This document shows, piece by piece, positions 55,742 to 63,626 of a stretch of 64,000 nucleotides of DNA. Where the stretch lies: NCBI GenBank assembly GCA_937138475.1, contig CAKZPD010000017.1:53048-117047 (forward strand), written 5' to 3'. Position 1 is the stretch's first letter, and every line of letters begins with the position of its first letter. Under the pieces are notes generated by a model. It saw only the letters and a list, made by a program, of their open reading frames with translations, was not told the origin of the DNA and made no database searches. The DNA is from an uncultured Sulfitobacter sp. GTDB taxonomy: Bacteria > Pseudomonadota > Alphaproteobacteria > Rhodobacterales > Rhodobacteraceae. The position numbers and the translations under genes were made by a program.

Positions 55742-55972
55742 TTACGGGGTGTCTTTGGGCACCGGGTCATAGCCCGCCGCGCCCCAGGGGTGGCAACGAC
55801 CGATGCGCCGCGCAGCCAGCCATCCCCCCTTGAACCCGCCGTGCAGGCGCAGCGCCTCAAGCGCATAGGCGCTGCATGTGGGTTGATACCGGCAGTTATG
55901 CCCGACCCAAGGGCTGAATACCAACCGATACCCATGCACGGGCAGGGACAAAATGCGGGCCAAGGGGGTCAT
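55742..55972 (-). CDS. yidD: Membrane protein insertion efficiency factor YidD
   Basis: A 76-residue peripheral membrane protein that aids YidC/SecYEG insertion. HNCRYQPTCSAYALEALRLHGGFKGGWLAARRIGRCHPW is diagnostic, with conserved Cys and an amphipathic N-terminus. The start is 55972, where it overlaps rnpA by 4 nt; an in-frame Met 12 codons upstream lies inside rnpA. Confidence 0.94.
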   Translation of the reverse strand: MTPLARILSLPVHGYRLVFSPWVGHNCRYQPTCSAYALEALRLHGGFKGGWLAARRIGRCHPWGAAGYDPVPKDTP

Positions 55973-56382
55973 TTGCGCCGACCATGCAGGATCTTCAGCG
56001 CTTTGCAAAAGTCCTGTTGCAGTTGGTCAAAAGGCAGGGCGGCGGTTTGGCCATGACGCCCGATCAGCACATAATCGGCGCCATCTTGCCCCAGTTTGGG
56101 CAGGGTCAGTCGTGCAACCTCGCGCAGGCGCCGTTTGGCGCGATTGCGTGCGACAGCATTGCCGACCTTTTTCGAACAGGTAAAACCAACCCGAATGCCG
56201 TTTGCCTCGGATTGGGCCCGTTTGCGCATCTGCACGATAAAGCCCGGCATCGCCACCCGCTTGGCGCGGGCTGCGCGCTGAAAATCGGGGCGCTTTTTGA
56301 GGGTGCTTACAACGCAAGAAACCGCCGGAAGCATGTCCCGGTCAGCATCGCTGCTTTCCAAAGGAGCCTCAGGCGGTATCAT
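55969..56382 (-). CDS. rnpA: Ribonuclease P protein component
   Basis: RnpA assists the RNase P RNA in 5' processing of tRNA precursors. It has 137 residues with an N-terminal extension typical of Rhodobacterales. The core begins at TLKKRPDFQRAARA, and the RNA-binding RNR motif is in GNAVARNRAKRRLREVAR. Start 56382; Met 17 (56334) is a shorter alternative. It lies 23 nt after rpmH. Confidence 0.94.
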   Translation of the reverse strand: MIPPEAPLESSDADRDMLPAVSCVVSTLKKRPDFQRAARAKRVAMPGFIVQMRKRAQSEANGIRVGFTCSKKVGNAVARNRAKRRLREVARLTLPKLGQDGADYVLIGRHGQTAALPFDQLQQDFCKALKILHGRRK

Positions 56383-56405
56383 TTCACAAGCCTTTGAACG
56401 CGCGC

Positions 56406-56540
56406 TTATGCGCTGAGCGATTTCCGGCCCTGAGCGCGACGTGCATTGATGATCTTGCGACCGGCTTTGGTTGCCATGCGTGCGCGGAAACCGTGACGCC
56501 GTTTGCGCACGAGGTTCGAGGGTTGATAGGTGCGTTTCAT
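56406..56540 (-). CDS. rpmH: 50S ribosomal protein L34
   Basis: A 44-residue basic protein, easily missed for its size. It reads [17 protein letters not shown] at the N-terminus and [20 protein letters not shown] at the end, with the standard Arg/Lys content. The start codon complement is at 56538-56540. It heads the rpmH-rnpA-yidD group. A promoter candidate lies about 65 nt upstream. Confidence 0.97.
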   Translation of the reverse strand: MKRTYQPSNLVRKRRHGFRARMATKAGRKIINARRAQGRKSLSA

Positions 56541-56605
56541 CGCTCCGTCTCCATTTATAGGCCGTGCAGGGCGGAATCGGCCTGCGTCACATCATTCGAA
56601 GCCGT

Positions 56606-56634
56606 CCTTTAAGCGGGCCGGGCGGCCAAGTCAA
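56606..56634 (-). promoter_or_regulatory. Candidate sigma-70-type promoter of rpmH
   Basis: On the minus strand, TTGACT (56634-56629) and TAAAGG (56611-56606) are separated by exactly 17 nt. The -35 box is a good match and the -10 box is partial. It lies 66 nt before the rpmH ATG, which would give a leader of about 55-60 nt. Confidence 0.5.
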
Positions 56635-56804
56635 ACCCCTCGGGCGGAAAAGAACGCAATTTGACAAGAAATATGCGCCCAATCGGGCCGGGCGGGGTCA
56701 CAGCCGGTCAACCACGCGTGAACACCATATCGCAGGCGCGCAGTTCACGCTAGGCAAGACAAAAGGTGATTGCAACACAGGCGGCCAAGGGCCATGGTTT
56801 TGAT

Positions 56805-57530
56805 ATGAACGCATCCCCCCGGATTTATTCGGTGCGCCGATTGATGTTTCTGGCAGCGATTATCGTGGTCGCGGTTTTGGGCGTTGTATTGCTGCGTGAT
56901 ACCTTAAGCTTTGAGGCCCTGCGCACCAACCGCGACAGTTTGATTGCCTTTCGCGATAATCACTTTGCCCTGACAGTGGCAGGGTTTCTGGGCGTTTACA
57001 TTCTGATCGTGGCGCTGTCGCTGCCTGGGGCAACGGCGGCCACGCTGACGGGGGGCTTTTTGTTTGGCACGGGCTTTGGGGCGCTGCTGAATGTTTTGGC
57101 CGCAACGGCGGGGGCGGTGCTGGTCTTTTTGGCGGCGCGGTTCGGGTTGGGTGCGGCGCTTGGCGCGCGGGTGGATGCGTCGGACGGTCGGATCAAGCGC
57201 ATCAAGATGGAAATCGACCGCAATCAGTGGTCCATGCTGTTTTTGCTGCGACTGGCCCCGGCGGTCCCGTTTTTTCTGGCCAATTTGTTGCCGGCGTTCC
57301 TTGGGGTGCCGCTGTATCGGTTCGCGGTGTCGACGTTTTTGGGAATCATTCCGGGCGCCGTAATCCTGACCTCGGTTGGGGCAGGATTAAACGAGGTGTT
57401 CGACCGCGGCGAAGCCCCTGATTTGTCGATATTTTCTGAACCATACATCTTGGGTCCAATCCTTGGATTGTGTTTGCTGGCGGTATTACCCATTCTGTTA
57501 AGGGCGGTATTTGCCCAAAAGGACATTTAA
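56805..57530 (+). CDS. TVP38/TMEM64 (VTT/DedA-like) membrane protein
   Basis: A 241-residue inner-membrane protein with about five hydrophobic helices (near 10-28, 50-80, 85-115, 145-185 and 215-235). SLPGATAATLTGGFLFGTGFG and LLRLAPAVPFFLANLLPAFLGVP are the VTT-domain signatures of the TVP38/TMEM64 family, whose function is not settled in bacteria. ATG 56805 is preferred; a GTG at 56766 in frame is the alternative. It ends 2 nt before the flavoprotein gene, so the two are made together. In some bacteria these two proteins are found as one fused chain. Confidence 0.88.
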   Translation: MNASPRIYSVRRLMFLAAIIVVAVLGVVLLRDTLSFEALRTNRDSLIAFRDNHFALTVAGFLGVYILIVALSLPGATAATLTGGFLFGTGFGALLNVLAATAGAVLVFLAARFGLGAALGARVDASDGRIKRIKMEIDRNQWSMLFLLRLAPAVPFFLANLLPAFLGVPLYRFAVSTFLGIIPGAVILTSVGAGLNEVFDRGEAPDLSIFSEPYILGPILGLCLLAVLPILLRAVFAQKDI

Positions 57531-57532
57531 GT

Positions 57533-58951
57533 ATGAAGCGGATCAAGACGGATGTTCTTGTGATTGGCGCAGGGTCGGGGGGGCTGTCCGTGGCGGCGGG
57601 CGCGGTGCAGATGGGCGCGCGCGTGGTTTTGCTTGAGGGCGGCAAAATGGGCGGCGATTGCCTGAATTATGGCTGTGTTCCCTCAAAGGCGCTGATCGCG
57701 GCGGCAGGGGTTGCCCATGCACAGCGCGGCGCAGAGCGGTTCGGGATCGCCCCCGGCAGCGGGCGCGCCGATTATGCCGCCGTTCAGGCCCATGTCGCGG
57801 ATGTCATCGCGCAGATTGCACCAGTTGACAGCCAGGAACGTTTTGAAGGGCTGGGCGTGCGGGTCATCCGGGACTATGGCCGGTTCGTGTCGCGCCGCAA
57901 GGTGCGTGCCGGTGAATTCCTGATCAAGGCGCGCCGTATCGTTATCGCCACCGGGTCATCGCCGATGGTGCCGCCAATCGACGGGCTTGGGGATGTGCCC
58001 TATCTGACCAATGAAACGCTGTTTGATCTGCGCGAAAAGCCGGCGCATCTGTTGATCATCGGCGGCGGCCCCATCGGCATGGAAATGGCGCAAGCGCATG
58101 TGCGCCTTGGCTGCCAGGTAACAGTCATCGAGGCCGCCCGCGCCTTGGCCAAGGACGACCCAGAGCTGTCGGCGCAGGTGCTGGACAGCTTGCGCGCCGA
58201 GGGCGTGACCCTGCACGAGCAGACCAAGATCGCCAAGGTGCGCCAGACCGCCGGGCAGATATGCGTGACGGCGCAAGATGGGCAGGAATATTGCGGATCG
58301 CACCTGTTGGTGGCGGCGGGACGGCGCGCCAATCTTGACCGGCTGGATCTGAACGCTGCCGGCATTCAGGCGCAAGACGGCGTGATTTCGGTAAACGCCG
58401 GACTGCGCAGCACAAACCGCCGGGTCTATGCGATTGGCGATGTGGTGGGGGGGCTGCAATTCACCCATGTTGCGGGGTATCATGCAGGGGTGATCTTGAA
58501 ATCCATGCTGTTTGGCCTGCCGGCACGGGCAGGGCGTGCGCATATTCCATGGGTGACATATACCGCGCCAGAGTTGGCGCAAGTGGGCCTGACCGAGGCC
58601 GAGGCAAAAGACCGCCATGGCGACAAGCTTGAGGTCGTGCGCTTTGATACAGGTGAAAATGACCGCGCGCTTGCCCAGCGGGCCGGCGGCGGGGTGATCA
58701 AGGTCATGGCCGTCAAGGGCCGTCCGGTGGGTGTTTCGATTGTCGGCCCGCAAGCAGGGGAACAAATCGCCCTGTGGTCCTTGGCGATTGTCAACCGGCT
58801 GAAGCTTGGCCAGATCGCGGCGATGGTCGCGCCTTACCCCACCCTGTCAGAGATCAACAAAAGGGCGGCCGGGGCCTATTTCAGCCCAAGATTATTCCAA
58901 AGCCCGGCGATCAAGCGCATCGTGCGGTTGATCCAGCGCGTGATCTTTTAG
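57533..58951 (+). CDS. MerA/Lpd-like pyridine nucleotide-disulfide oxidoreductase
   Basis: A 472-residue FAD/NAD(P)H flavoprotein. FAD-binding GAGSGGLSVA is at 12-21. The redox pair is in GGDCLNYGCVPSKAL (Cys43, Cys48). The second nucleotide motif is GGGPIGMEMAQ, and the C-terminal dimer domain ends in YPTLSEINKRAA. In dihydrolipoamide dehydrogenase and glutathione reductase the preceding His (HAHPTLSE type) is the acid/base; here the text is APYPTLSE, so that His appears to be missing. MerA lacks this His too, but no N-terminal or C-terminal Cys pair for mercury is seen. The electron acceptor is unknown. Located 2 nt after the TVP38 gene. Confidence 0.85.
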   Translation: MKRIKTDVLVIGAGSGGLSVAAGAVQMGARVVLLEGGKMGGDCLNYGCVPSKALIAAAGVAHAQRGAERFGIAPGSGRADYAAVQAHVADVIAQIAPVDSQERFEGLGVRVIRDYGRFVSRRKVRAGEFLIKARRIVIATGSSPMVPPIDGLGDVPYLTNETLFDLREKPAHLLIIGGGPIGMEMAQAHVRLGCQVTVIEAARALAKDDPELSAQVLDSLRAEGVTLHEQTKIAKVRQTAGQICVTAQDGQEYCGSHLLVAAGRRANLDRLDLNAAGIQAQDGVISVNAGLRSTNRRVYAIGDVVGGLQFTHVAGYHAGVILKSMLFGLPARAGRAHIPWVTYTAPELAQVGLTEAEAKDRHGDKLEVVRFDTGENDRALAQRAGGGVIKVMAVKGRPVGVSIVGPQAGEQIALWSLAIVNRLKLGQIAAMVAPYPTLSEINKRAAGAYFSPRLFQSPAIKRIVRLIQRVIF

Positions 58952-58961
58952 GGCCAGGTTT

Positions 58962-60347
58962 ATGATGAATTCGCTCTCAGGTCGGCTTTTGGTTCTGACA
59001 ACGGTTTTCGTCATGCTGGCCGAAGTGCTGATCTTTGTGCCGTCCATCGCACGGTTCCGCGAGGCCTATCTGAACAACCGGCTTGAGCGCGCGCAGATTG
59101 CGTCGCTGGCGCTGTTGGCCGATGACATGATCGACAGCGACCTTGAGGCCGAATTGCTGGAAAACGCCGGGGTCTTCAATGTGGTTTTGCGGCGCAATTC
59201 ATCGCGGCAGCTGGCGCTGTCATCGCCCATGCCGCAAGCGATCGCAGAAACCTATGATATGCGCAGTGCCAGCGCCTTTGCCTTGATCCGCGTGGCGCTG
59301 AGCGATCTGGTTCGACGGGAAAACCGGGTGATCCGGGTGATCGGCGCCCCGGTGCGCGAGGCCGGGCTTTTGATTGAAATCACCATGGAAACCGCGCCGA
59401 TGCGGGCCGAAATGATTGACTATGGCCTGCGGATATTGTGGCTGTCGGCGGTCATTTCGCTGGTGACCGCGGCCTTGCTGTTCGTGGCCTTGCGGGCGCT
59501 TTTGCTAAAGCCGATCAAACGGGTGGTCCATCACATGCGCAGTTATGCCGCCGCCCCCGAGGACGCCCGCCGGGTGATTGCCCCAACCGCCAGCCTGATC
59601 GAATTGCGCGAAGCAGAAGAGGCCCTGAACGCCCTGCAAACAGAGCTGACACAGGCCCTGCGCCAAAAAAACCATTTGGCCGGGTTGGGCAGCGCGGTCA
59701 GCAAAATCAGCCATGATTTGCGCAATATCTTGACATCGGCCCAGTTGTTTACCGACCGGATCGAAGCCAGCAAAGACCCGGTGGTGCGGCGCATGGCGCC
59801 AAAACTGGTGGGGTCGATCACCCGCGCGGTGCATCTGTGCGAAAGCACGCTGGCGTTTGGCAAAGCAGAAGAGCCGGCCCCCAGCCTGACCATGGTGACC
59901 TTGATCGAGATCATCGACGATGTCATCGACAGCGAGCGTCTGGCGATTGGCGACTATGACCTAAGCTTTTCCGAAGACATCCCCACCCGCATGACGCTGC
60001 GCGCCGATCCAGAGCAACTCTATCGCGTTCTGGCCAATTTGCTGCGCAACGCCCGCGAGGCAATAATGACCACTGGCCAACCGGGCGAGATATCGGTGCA
60101 AGCCCATGAAGATGATCAGGCATGGTGGATTACCGTCGCCGATTCCGGCCCCGGTCTGCCGGCCAAAGCCCGTGACAAGCTGTTCACCCCGTTCGAAGGG
60201 GGCGCGCGCAAGGGCGGCACCGGGCTGGGTCTTGTCATCTCGGCCGAGCTGATCCGCGGCCATGGCGGCACCCTGCGCTTGCTGAAATCAGACGCAGAAG
60301 GCACCACTTTTGAAATCCAGCTGCCCAAAGGCGATGGCCTGACCTAG
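58962..60347 (+). CDS. Sensor histidine kinase
   Basis: A 461-residue membrane kinase. Helix 1 is near 8-27; a periplasmic sensor of about 120 residues and a second helix (about 156-180) follow; then HAMP (about 183-235), HisKA with phospho-acceptor His251 (SKISHDLRN) and the ATPase with NLLRNAREA, ADSGPGLPAKA and GGTGLGLVIS boxes. No response regulator gene is next to it: the tRNA and integrative element follow. Ten nt after the flavoprotein stop, so it may sense a signal linked to that pair. Confidence 0.92.
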   Translation: MMNSLSGRLLVLTTVFVMLAEVLIFVPSIARFREAYLNNRLERAQIASLALLADDMIDSDLEAELLENAGVFNVVLRRNSSRQLALSSPMPQAIAETYDMRSASAFALIRVALSDLVRRENRVIRVIGAPVREAGLLIEITMETAPMRAEMIDYGLRILWLSAVISLVTAALLFVALRALLLKPIKRVVHHMRSYAAAPEDARRVIAPTASLIELREAEEALNALQTELTQALRQKNHLAGLGSAVSKISHDLRNILTSAQLFTDRIEASKDPVVRRMAPKLVGSITRAVHLCESTLAFGKAEEPAPSLTMVTLIEIIDDVIDSERLAIGDYDLSFSEDIPTRMTLRADPEQLYRVLANLLRNAREAIMTTGQPGEISVQAHEDDQAWWITVADSGPGLPAKARDKLFTPFEGGARKGGTGLGLVISAELIRGHGGTLRLLKSDAEGTTFEIQLPKGDGLT

Positions 60348-60435
60348 GGCGATATCCTGACGGCGCAATTTATTTTGTATTTCCGCCGGATTGCGCTTGC
60401 ATCACCCGCCAAGCAGCACTAAACCCCGCCGCAGT

Positions 60436-60512
60436 GGACCGATAGCTCAGCTGGATAGAGTACTTGACTACGAATCAAGGGGTCGGGGGTTCGAATCCTC
60501 CTCGGTCCGCCA
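60436..60512 (+). tRNA. tRNA-Arg(ACG)
   Basis: A 77-nt cloverleaf with GGACCGA/TCGGTCC acceptor stem, D-loop AGCTGGATA, anticodon stem CTTGA/TCAAG with loop CTACGAA (anticodon ACG, so Arg CGU/CGC after A34-to-I), T-loop GTTCGAATC and encoded CCA. Position 32 is C, as TtcA needs. The 3' end is the likely attachment site of the element that follows. Confidence 0.96.
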
Positions 60513-60538
60513 CCACCACATTTTTTACAGTTTGATTG

Positions 60539-60560
60539 GGTCGCCTTGGGCGGCCTTTTT
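60539..60560 (+). terminator. Terminator after tRNA-Arg
   Basis: Seven-bp arms GGTCGCC and GGCGGCC (one G-T pair) with a TTG loop and five T, 26 nt past the tRNA. Confidence 0.7.
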
Positions 60561-60661
60561 ACTATATTTTTATAGCTTTTATGGCCGCTGCCCATTGCCT
60601 TGAATTTCTTTCGATGATGCCCATATTTGTTCCTTGAGTGGTATGGAATGTGGTATTTATC

Positions 60662-61870
60662 ATGGCCCTATCCGGCAAGCTGACCAAGAAGCTGGTGGAG
60701 AATGCAGGCGCTGGGCGTCATGGTGACGGGAACGGCCTTTATCTGGTTGTTGACCCATCGGGTGCGCGGCGCTGGATTGTGCGTGTGGTGGTCAAAGGTC
60801 AGAAGAACAAGACGGGCGCGCCCCTGCGCACTGACTTTGGCTTGGGCGGTGCTGACATCGTGACACTGAACCAAGCGCGTGAACGGGCGTTGGAATATCG
60901 CCGCATGGCAAAGCAGGGGCTGAACCCGCGTTTCAATGCGCGACAAGAAATTCCGACCTTTGAAGAAGTGGCACAACAGGTTCACATCGACCGGATGCCG
61001 ACATGGAAAAATGCCAAGCATGGTCAGCAGTGGATTAACACCTTGCGCGACTATGCCTTTCCCAAGATCGGGCGGATGCCGATTGATGCAATTGATCAGC
61101 CTGAGGTGATGATGTGCCTCGCACCCATCTGGACAGAAAAGCACGAAACCGCGAAACGGTTGGCGCAACGCATAAAGACTGTATTGGACGTGGCGCGTTC
61201 TAAGGGGTTCAGGTCTGGCGAAAACCCCGTCACCGCGATCAAAGATGCGCAAGCCCTGCCCAAGGTCAAAGCGAAACCCAAACACCACAAGGCGATGCAC
61301 TGGCAGGCTGTACCAGCCTTCTTTGCTGACTTGAAAACACGCAATGCGATGGCCGCTAAGGCACTGATGTTTACCTGTCTGTCTGGGTCAAGGACGGGTG
61401 AAGTTCTGGGGATGCATTGGGAAGAAATTGACTTTGACACAAAGCTTTGGACCTGCCCCGCCCAGCGCATGAAATCGGGTGACGATCACAGGGTGCCGCT
61501 GACTGATGAAATGCTGGCCATCATCGAGCCATTGAGGGCGATGCAGTCAGAATATGTATTCGAGGGGCAGAAGCGGAATAAGCCATTATCGAATATGTCT
61601 ATGTTGATGCTATTGCGCCGGATGGATGTAGAGGGTGTGACTGTACATGGGTTCCGGTCAACGTTCCGGGATTGGGCGTCTGAGGTGGCCAATGCGCCGC
61701 GCGAGATTGCGGAAATGAGTCTTGCGCACCAAGTGGGGTCCAACGTGGAGCGGGCTTATGCACGGTCTGATCTGCTGGATAAACGGCGGTTTTTGATGGA
61801 GCGGTGGTCTAAATATGCGAGTGGGGCGACTGCCACCGTCGTTCCCATGAAGAAACTTGGAGAAAGTTAA
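60662..61870 (+). CDS. int: P4-type tyrosine integrase
   Basis: A 402-residue site-specific recombinase of the P4/CP4 family. The N-terminal DUF4102-type domain (about 1-90; LTKKLVENAGAGRHGDGNGLYLVVDPSGARRWIV) binds arm sites. A core-binding domain (about 100-190) and the catalytic domain follow, with Arg244 (SGSRTGEV), His329-Arg332 (HGFRSTFRDWAS), His356 and nucleophile Tyr366 (VERAYARSD). ATG 60662 is preferred to 60638 because the family N-terminus is MALSGKLT-like. It lies 150 nt downstream of tRNA-Arg, same direction. Confidence 0.95.
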   Translation: MALSGKLTKKLVENAGAGRHGDGNGLYLVVDPSGARRWIVRVVVKGQKNKTGAPLRTDFGLGGADIVTLNQARERALEYRRMAKQGLNPRFNARQEIPTFEEVAQQVHIDRMPTWKNAKHGQQWINTLRDYAFPKIGRMPIDAIDQPEVMMCLAPIWTEKHETAKRLAQRIKTVLDVARSKGFRSGENPVTAIKDAQALPKVKAKPKHHKAMHWQAVPAFFADLKTRNAMAAKALMFTCLSGSRTGEVLGMHWEEIDFDTKLWTCPAQRMKSGDDHRVPLTDEMLAIIEPLRAMQSEYVFEGQKRNKPLSNMSMLMLLRRMDVEGVTVHGFRSTFRDWASEVANAPREIAEMSLAHQVGSNVERAYARSDLLDKRRFLMERWSKYASGATATVVPMKKLGES

Positions 61871-61904
61871 TACACTAAGGGGGGAATTTTTCGCCCTTAG
61901 TGTA
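61871..61904. repeat. Perfect 11-bp inverted repeat after the integrase gene
   Basis: TACACTAAGGG (61871-61881) and CCCTTAGTGTA (61894-61904) pair perfectly, with a 12-nt G/T-rich loop. It begins directly after the integrase stop. There is no T-tract, so besides a bidirectional mRNA end it could be a recombination-directionality or arm-binding site. Confidence 0.65.
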
Positions 61905-61974
61905 GTAGAGGTGTAGCGGAACAGACCGCGTACAACCGCTTGCGCTGTAGTAAGGTCGGTGACAAGCTACCTTA

Positions 61975-62805
61975 ATGAAGCAAAATAAGCCTGATGTTCC
62001 TGAATTGGATGTTTCTGAACGACTGCACCTCGTAGTTGAGAACATGCTTGCGCCATTCGGCAAGGACGGCGTGCGGAATGAAACGACCATTTTGTTTCCC
62101 GATCCCTTCGACATTAGCAAGCCGAACCAGCATGACAGCAAGGCCGAATTTCAGCGTGAGCTTGATGCAGTGTCTGCGTGTATGTCGCATATTGACGCGG
62201 CGTTGAATTTACTGAGCATGCCCGAAGACAGCCCCGATCAGCGCGATATGGTAGGGCGACTGATGCCAATTATTGATCAAAAAATGCGGACTGGTGCACC
62301 GCGTGAAAGCCTTTCTGATAGCACCGAATTGATTCGAAAAAACGTGGCTGAAGTTGGTGGGTACTTGTCGTCATATCTGGTGATGATTGACTTCTCAGTT
62401 GCTTTAAAAATTCGTTATCAAGAACTTAAGGAGCAAGAAGAGAGATTTTGGAGCATTAAGCATAGAGCGCCAGATTACTACGCCCGCACTATCGCGCTGC
62501 GTTTGGCAAAGCTTTTTGCGCGCAAAGTGGGTAAGAGGCCGACTTACGGCACTGCGCCTACCGGTGACAACCCGTCAACCTCATACGGTCGGGCGCTCGA
62601 GGAGGTCTTCGAAATATTAGAAATCAAACAGAATGTACGGACCCATGCAAAATGGGCAGTACAGAGAATAATTGAGGAAGACTTACTCCCACCGTCACCG
62701 GTAAACTTTTTGTCGGAGATAATGAGCGGACGAAGTGAACGAGACTCGTCTGATAAGATGCGAAAAATCACGGACGCATTGATGAGAAAAAGTTCACATA
62801 AATAA
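61975..62805 (+). CDS. Hypothetical protein of the integrative element
   Basis: A 276-residue soluble protein with no family I recognise. It has a charged composition, no signal peptide and no membrane helix. Segments include LVVENMLAPFGKDGVRNETTILFPDPFDI, a helical middle (about 55-160; LKIRYQELKEQEERFW) and a C-terminal region with RALEEVFEILEIK and a Ser/Arg-rich end. Its codons are less GC-biased than those of the chromosomal genes around it, suggesting recent acquisition. The start has no clear ribosome site: a 6-bp inverted repeat (TAAGGT at 61951-61956, ACCTTA at 61969-61974) ends at the ATG. Function unknown; cargo or regulatory role in the element. Confidence 0.65.
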   Translation: MKQNKPDVPELDVSERLHLVVENMLAPFGKDGVRNETTILFPDPFDISKPNQHDSKAEFQRELDAVSACMSHIDAALNLLSMPEDSPDQRDMVGRLMPIIDQKMRTGAPRESLSDSTELIRKNVAEVGGYLSSYLVMIDFSVALKIRYQELKEQEERFWSIKHRAPDYYARTIALRLAKLFARKVGKRPTYGTAPTGDNPSTSYGRALEEVFEILEIKQNVRTHAKWAVQRIIEEDLLPPSPVNFLSEIMSGRSERDSSDKMRKITDALMRKSSHK

Positions 62806-62816
62806 TCCCTTTTTGC

Positions 62817-62837
62817 GCACTCGATAGTGCCTTTTTT
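62817..62837 (+). terminator. Weak terminator after the hypothetical gene
   Basis: Five-bp arms GCACT and AGTGC with a CGAT loop, then C and six T, 11 nt past the stop. The stem is short but the T-tract is good. Confidence 0.55.
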
Positions 62838-62864
62838 AACGATACCCAACATAGCCTAAGTCAG

Positions 62865-62884
62865 TCCTGTGTAACAAAACAGGA
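62865..62884 (+). promoter_or_regulatory. Inverted repeat covering the alpA ribosome site
   Basis: TCCTGT (62865-62870) and ACAGGA (62879-62884) pair over an 8-nt loop. The right arm contains the AGGA that would serve as the ribosome site 8 nt before the ATG at 62893. Folding would hide it; a bound repressor would block it. Confidence 0.45.
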
Positions 62885-62892
62885 TCGAAAAC

Positions 62893-63105
62893 ATGGCAAC
62901 CTTATTCGAGCAGAACCGAAACTACGTTCTTGGCGATGATGAACTGAACATCATCGGAGATCGGGACAAACTTGCCCAATGGCGGCACAAGGGCATGGGT
63001 CCGGCGTTTTACAAGCTGGGCCGCAAGATCATCTATCGCGGCGTTGATCTGAACGCATGGGCGGAGGCCCACAGGGTGGACCCCACAAATGCGGGGTGCC
63101 GTTGA
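62893..63105 (+). CDS. AlpA/excisionase-like small DNA-binding protein
   Basis: A 70-residue protein with one helix-turn-helix of the AlpA/MerR-like type: DKLAQWRHKGMGPAFYKLGRKIIYRGVDLNAWAEAHRV. Such proteins bind att or promoter DNA and favour excision of integrative elements. It ends at the A of the next gene's ATG (TGATG), so the two are coupled. Confidence 0.8.
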   Translation: MATLFEQNRNYVLGDDELNIIGDRDKLAQWRHKGMGPAFYKLGRKIIYRGVDLNAWAEAHRVDPTNAGCR

Positions 63106-63530
63106 TGGGAAAGAAGGTTTCAGCGCATCGGGTCAAGATTCATCGACAGTACACCTACGAGCAAGCTTCCGATGAACTGGGCGTTTCCATTCAAACAGTC
63201 CGGGGATGGCGAAAGGCGGGACTGCACGTTCTGACTGGGCAAAAACCGCATCTGATTTTGGGCATGGAACTCAAGACCTTTCTAAAACAACGCGGCCAGA
63301 AAGCGGTGCGCAAACTGGCTTTGGATGAGTTCCTTTGCATGGCCTGCAAGGGGCCACGCACGGCCTATGGCGGGATGGCCGATTATGTCGCGGTCAATGC
63401 GCAACGGGGCAGGTTGGAAGCCTTATGTGGCGACTGTGAGACGCCTTGCGGCAAATTCGCGAACCCCACGACCTGCGCCCAGTTGGCCGGAATTCTGACC
63501 ATCGCCATACGCGATGCAAGGTGTCCCTAA
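63105..63530 (+). CDS. HTH plus cysteine-cluster protein
   Basis: A 141-residue protein of unknown function. The N-terminal part (YTYEQASDELGVSIQTVRGWRKAGLHVL, about 16-43) is a helix-turn-helix. The C-terminal part has Cys78, Cys81, Cys108, Cys111, Cys115 and Cys124 (CMAC...CGDC...C), a pattern that fits a zinc ribbon. ATG 63105 overlaps the AlpA-like stop by 1 nt. It probably controls or guides the recombinase encoded about 100 nt downstream. Confidence 0.72.
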   Translation: MGKKVSAHRVKIHRQYTYEQASDELGVSIQTVRGWRKAGLHVLTGQKPHLILGMELKTFLKQRGQKAVRKLALDEFLCMACKGPRTAYGGMADYVAVNAQRGRLEALCGDCETPCGKFANPTTCAQLAGILTIAIRDARCP

Positions 63531-63570
63531 AGGAACCCGGTCTCCCTAGTTGAAAACATAACATCGGGCG

Positions 63571-63590
63571 TTCCGCTGGGGGGAGCGGAA
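63571..63590 (+). other. Hairpin upstream of the second recombinase
   Basis: Seven-bp arms TTCCGCT and AGCGGAA enclose six G. It ends where an in-frame ATG (63591) begins, 12 codons before the preferred start at 63627. It may affect which start is used. Confidence 0.45.
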
Positions 63591-63626
63591 ATGAATGCAC
63601 AACAGGCCAACAGAAAGGAAAAAACC

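Noticed and set aside
60391..60603. Small open frame across tRNA-Arg
   Set aside because: Its product is the translated tRNA sequence, a common false gene; the cloverleaf is complete.
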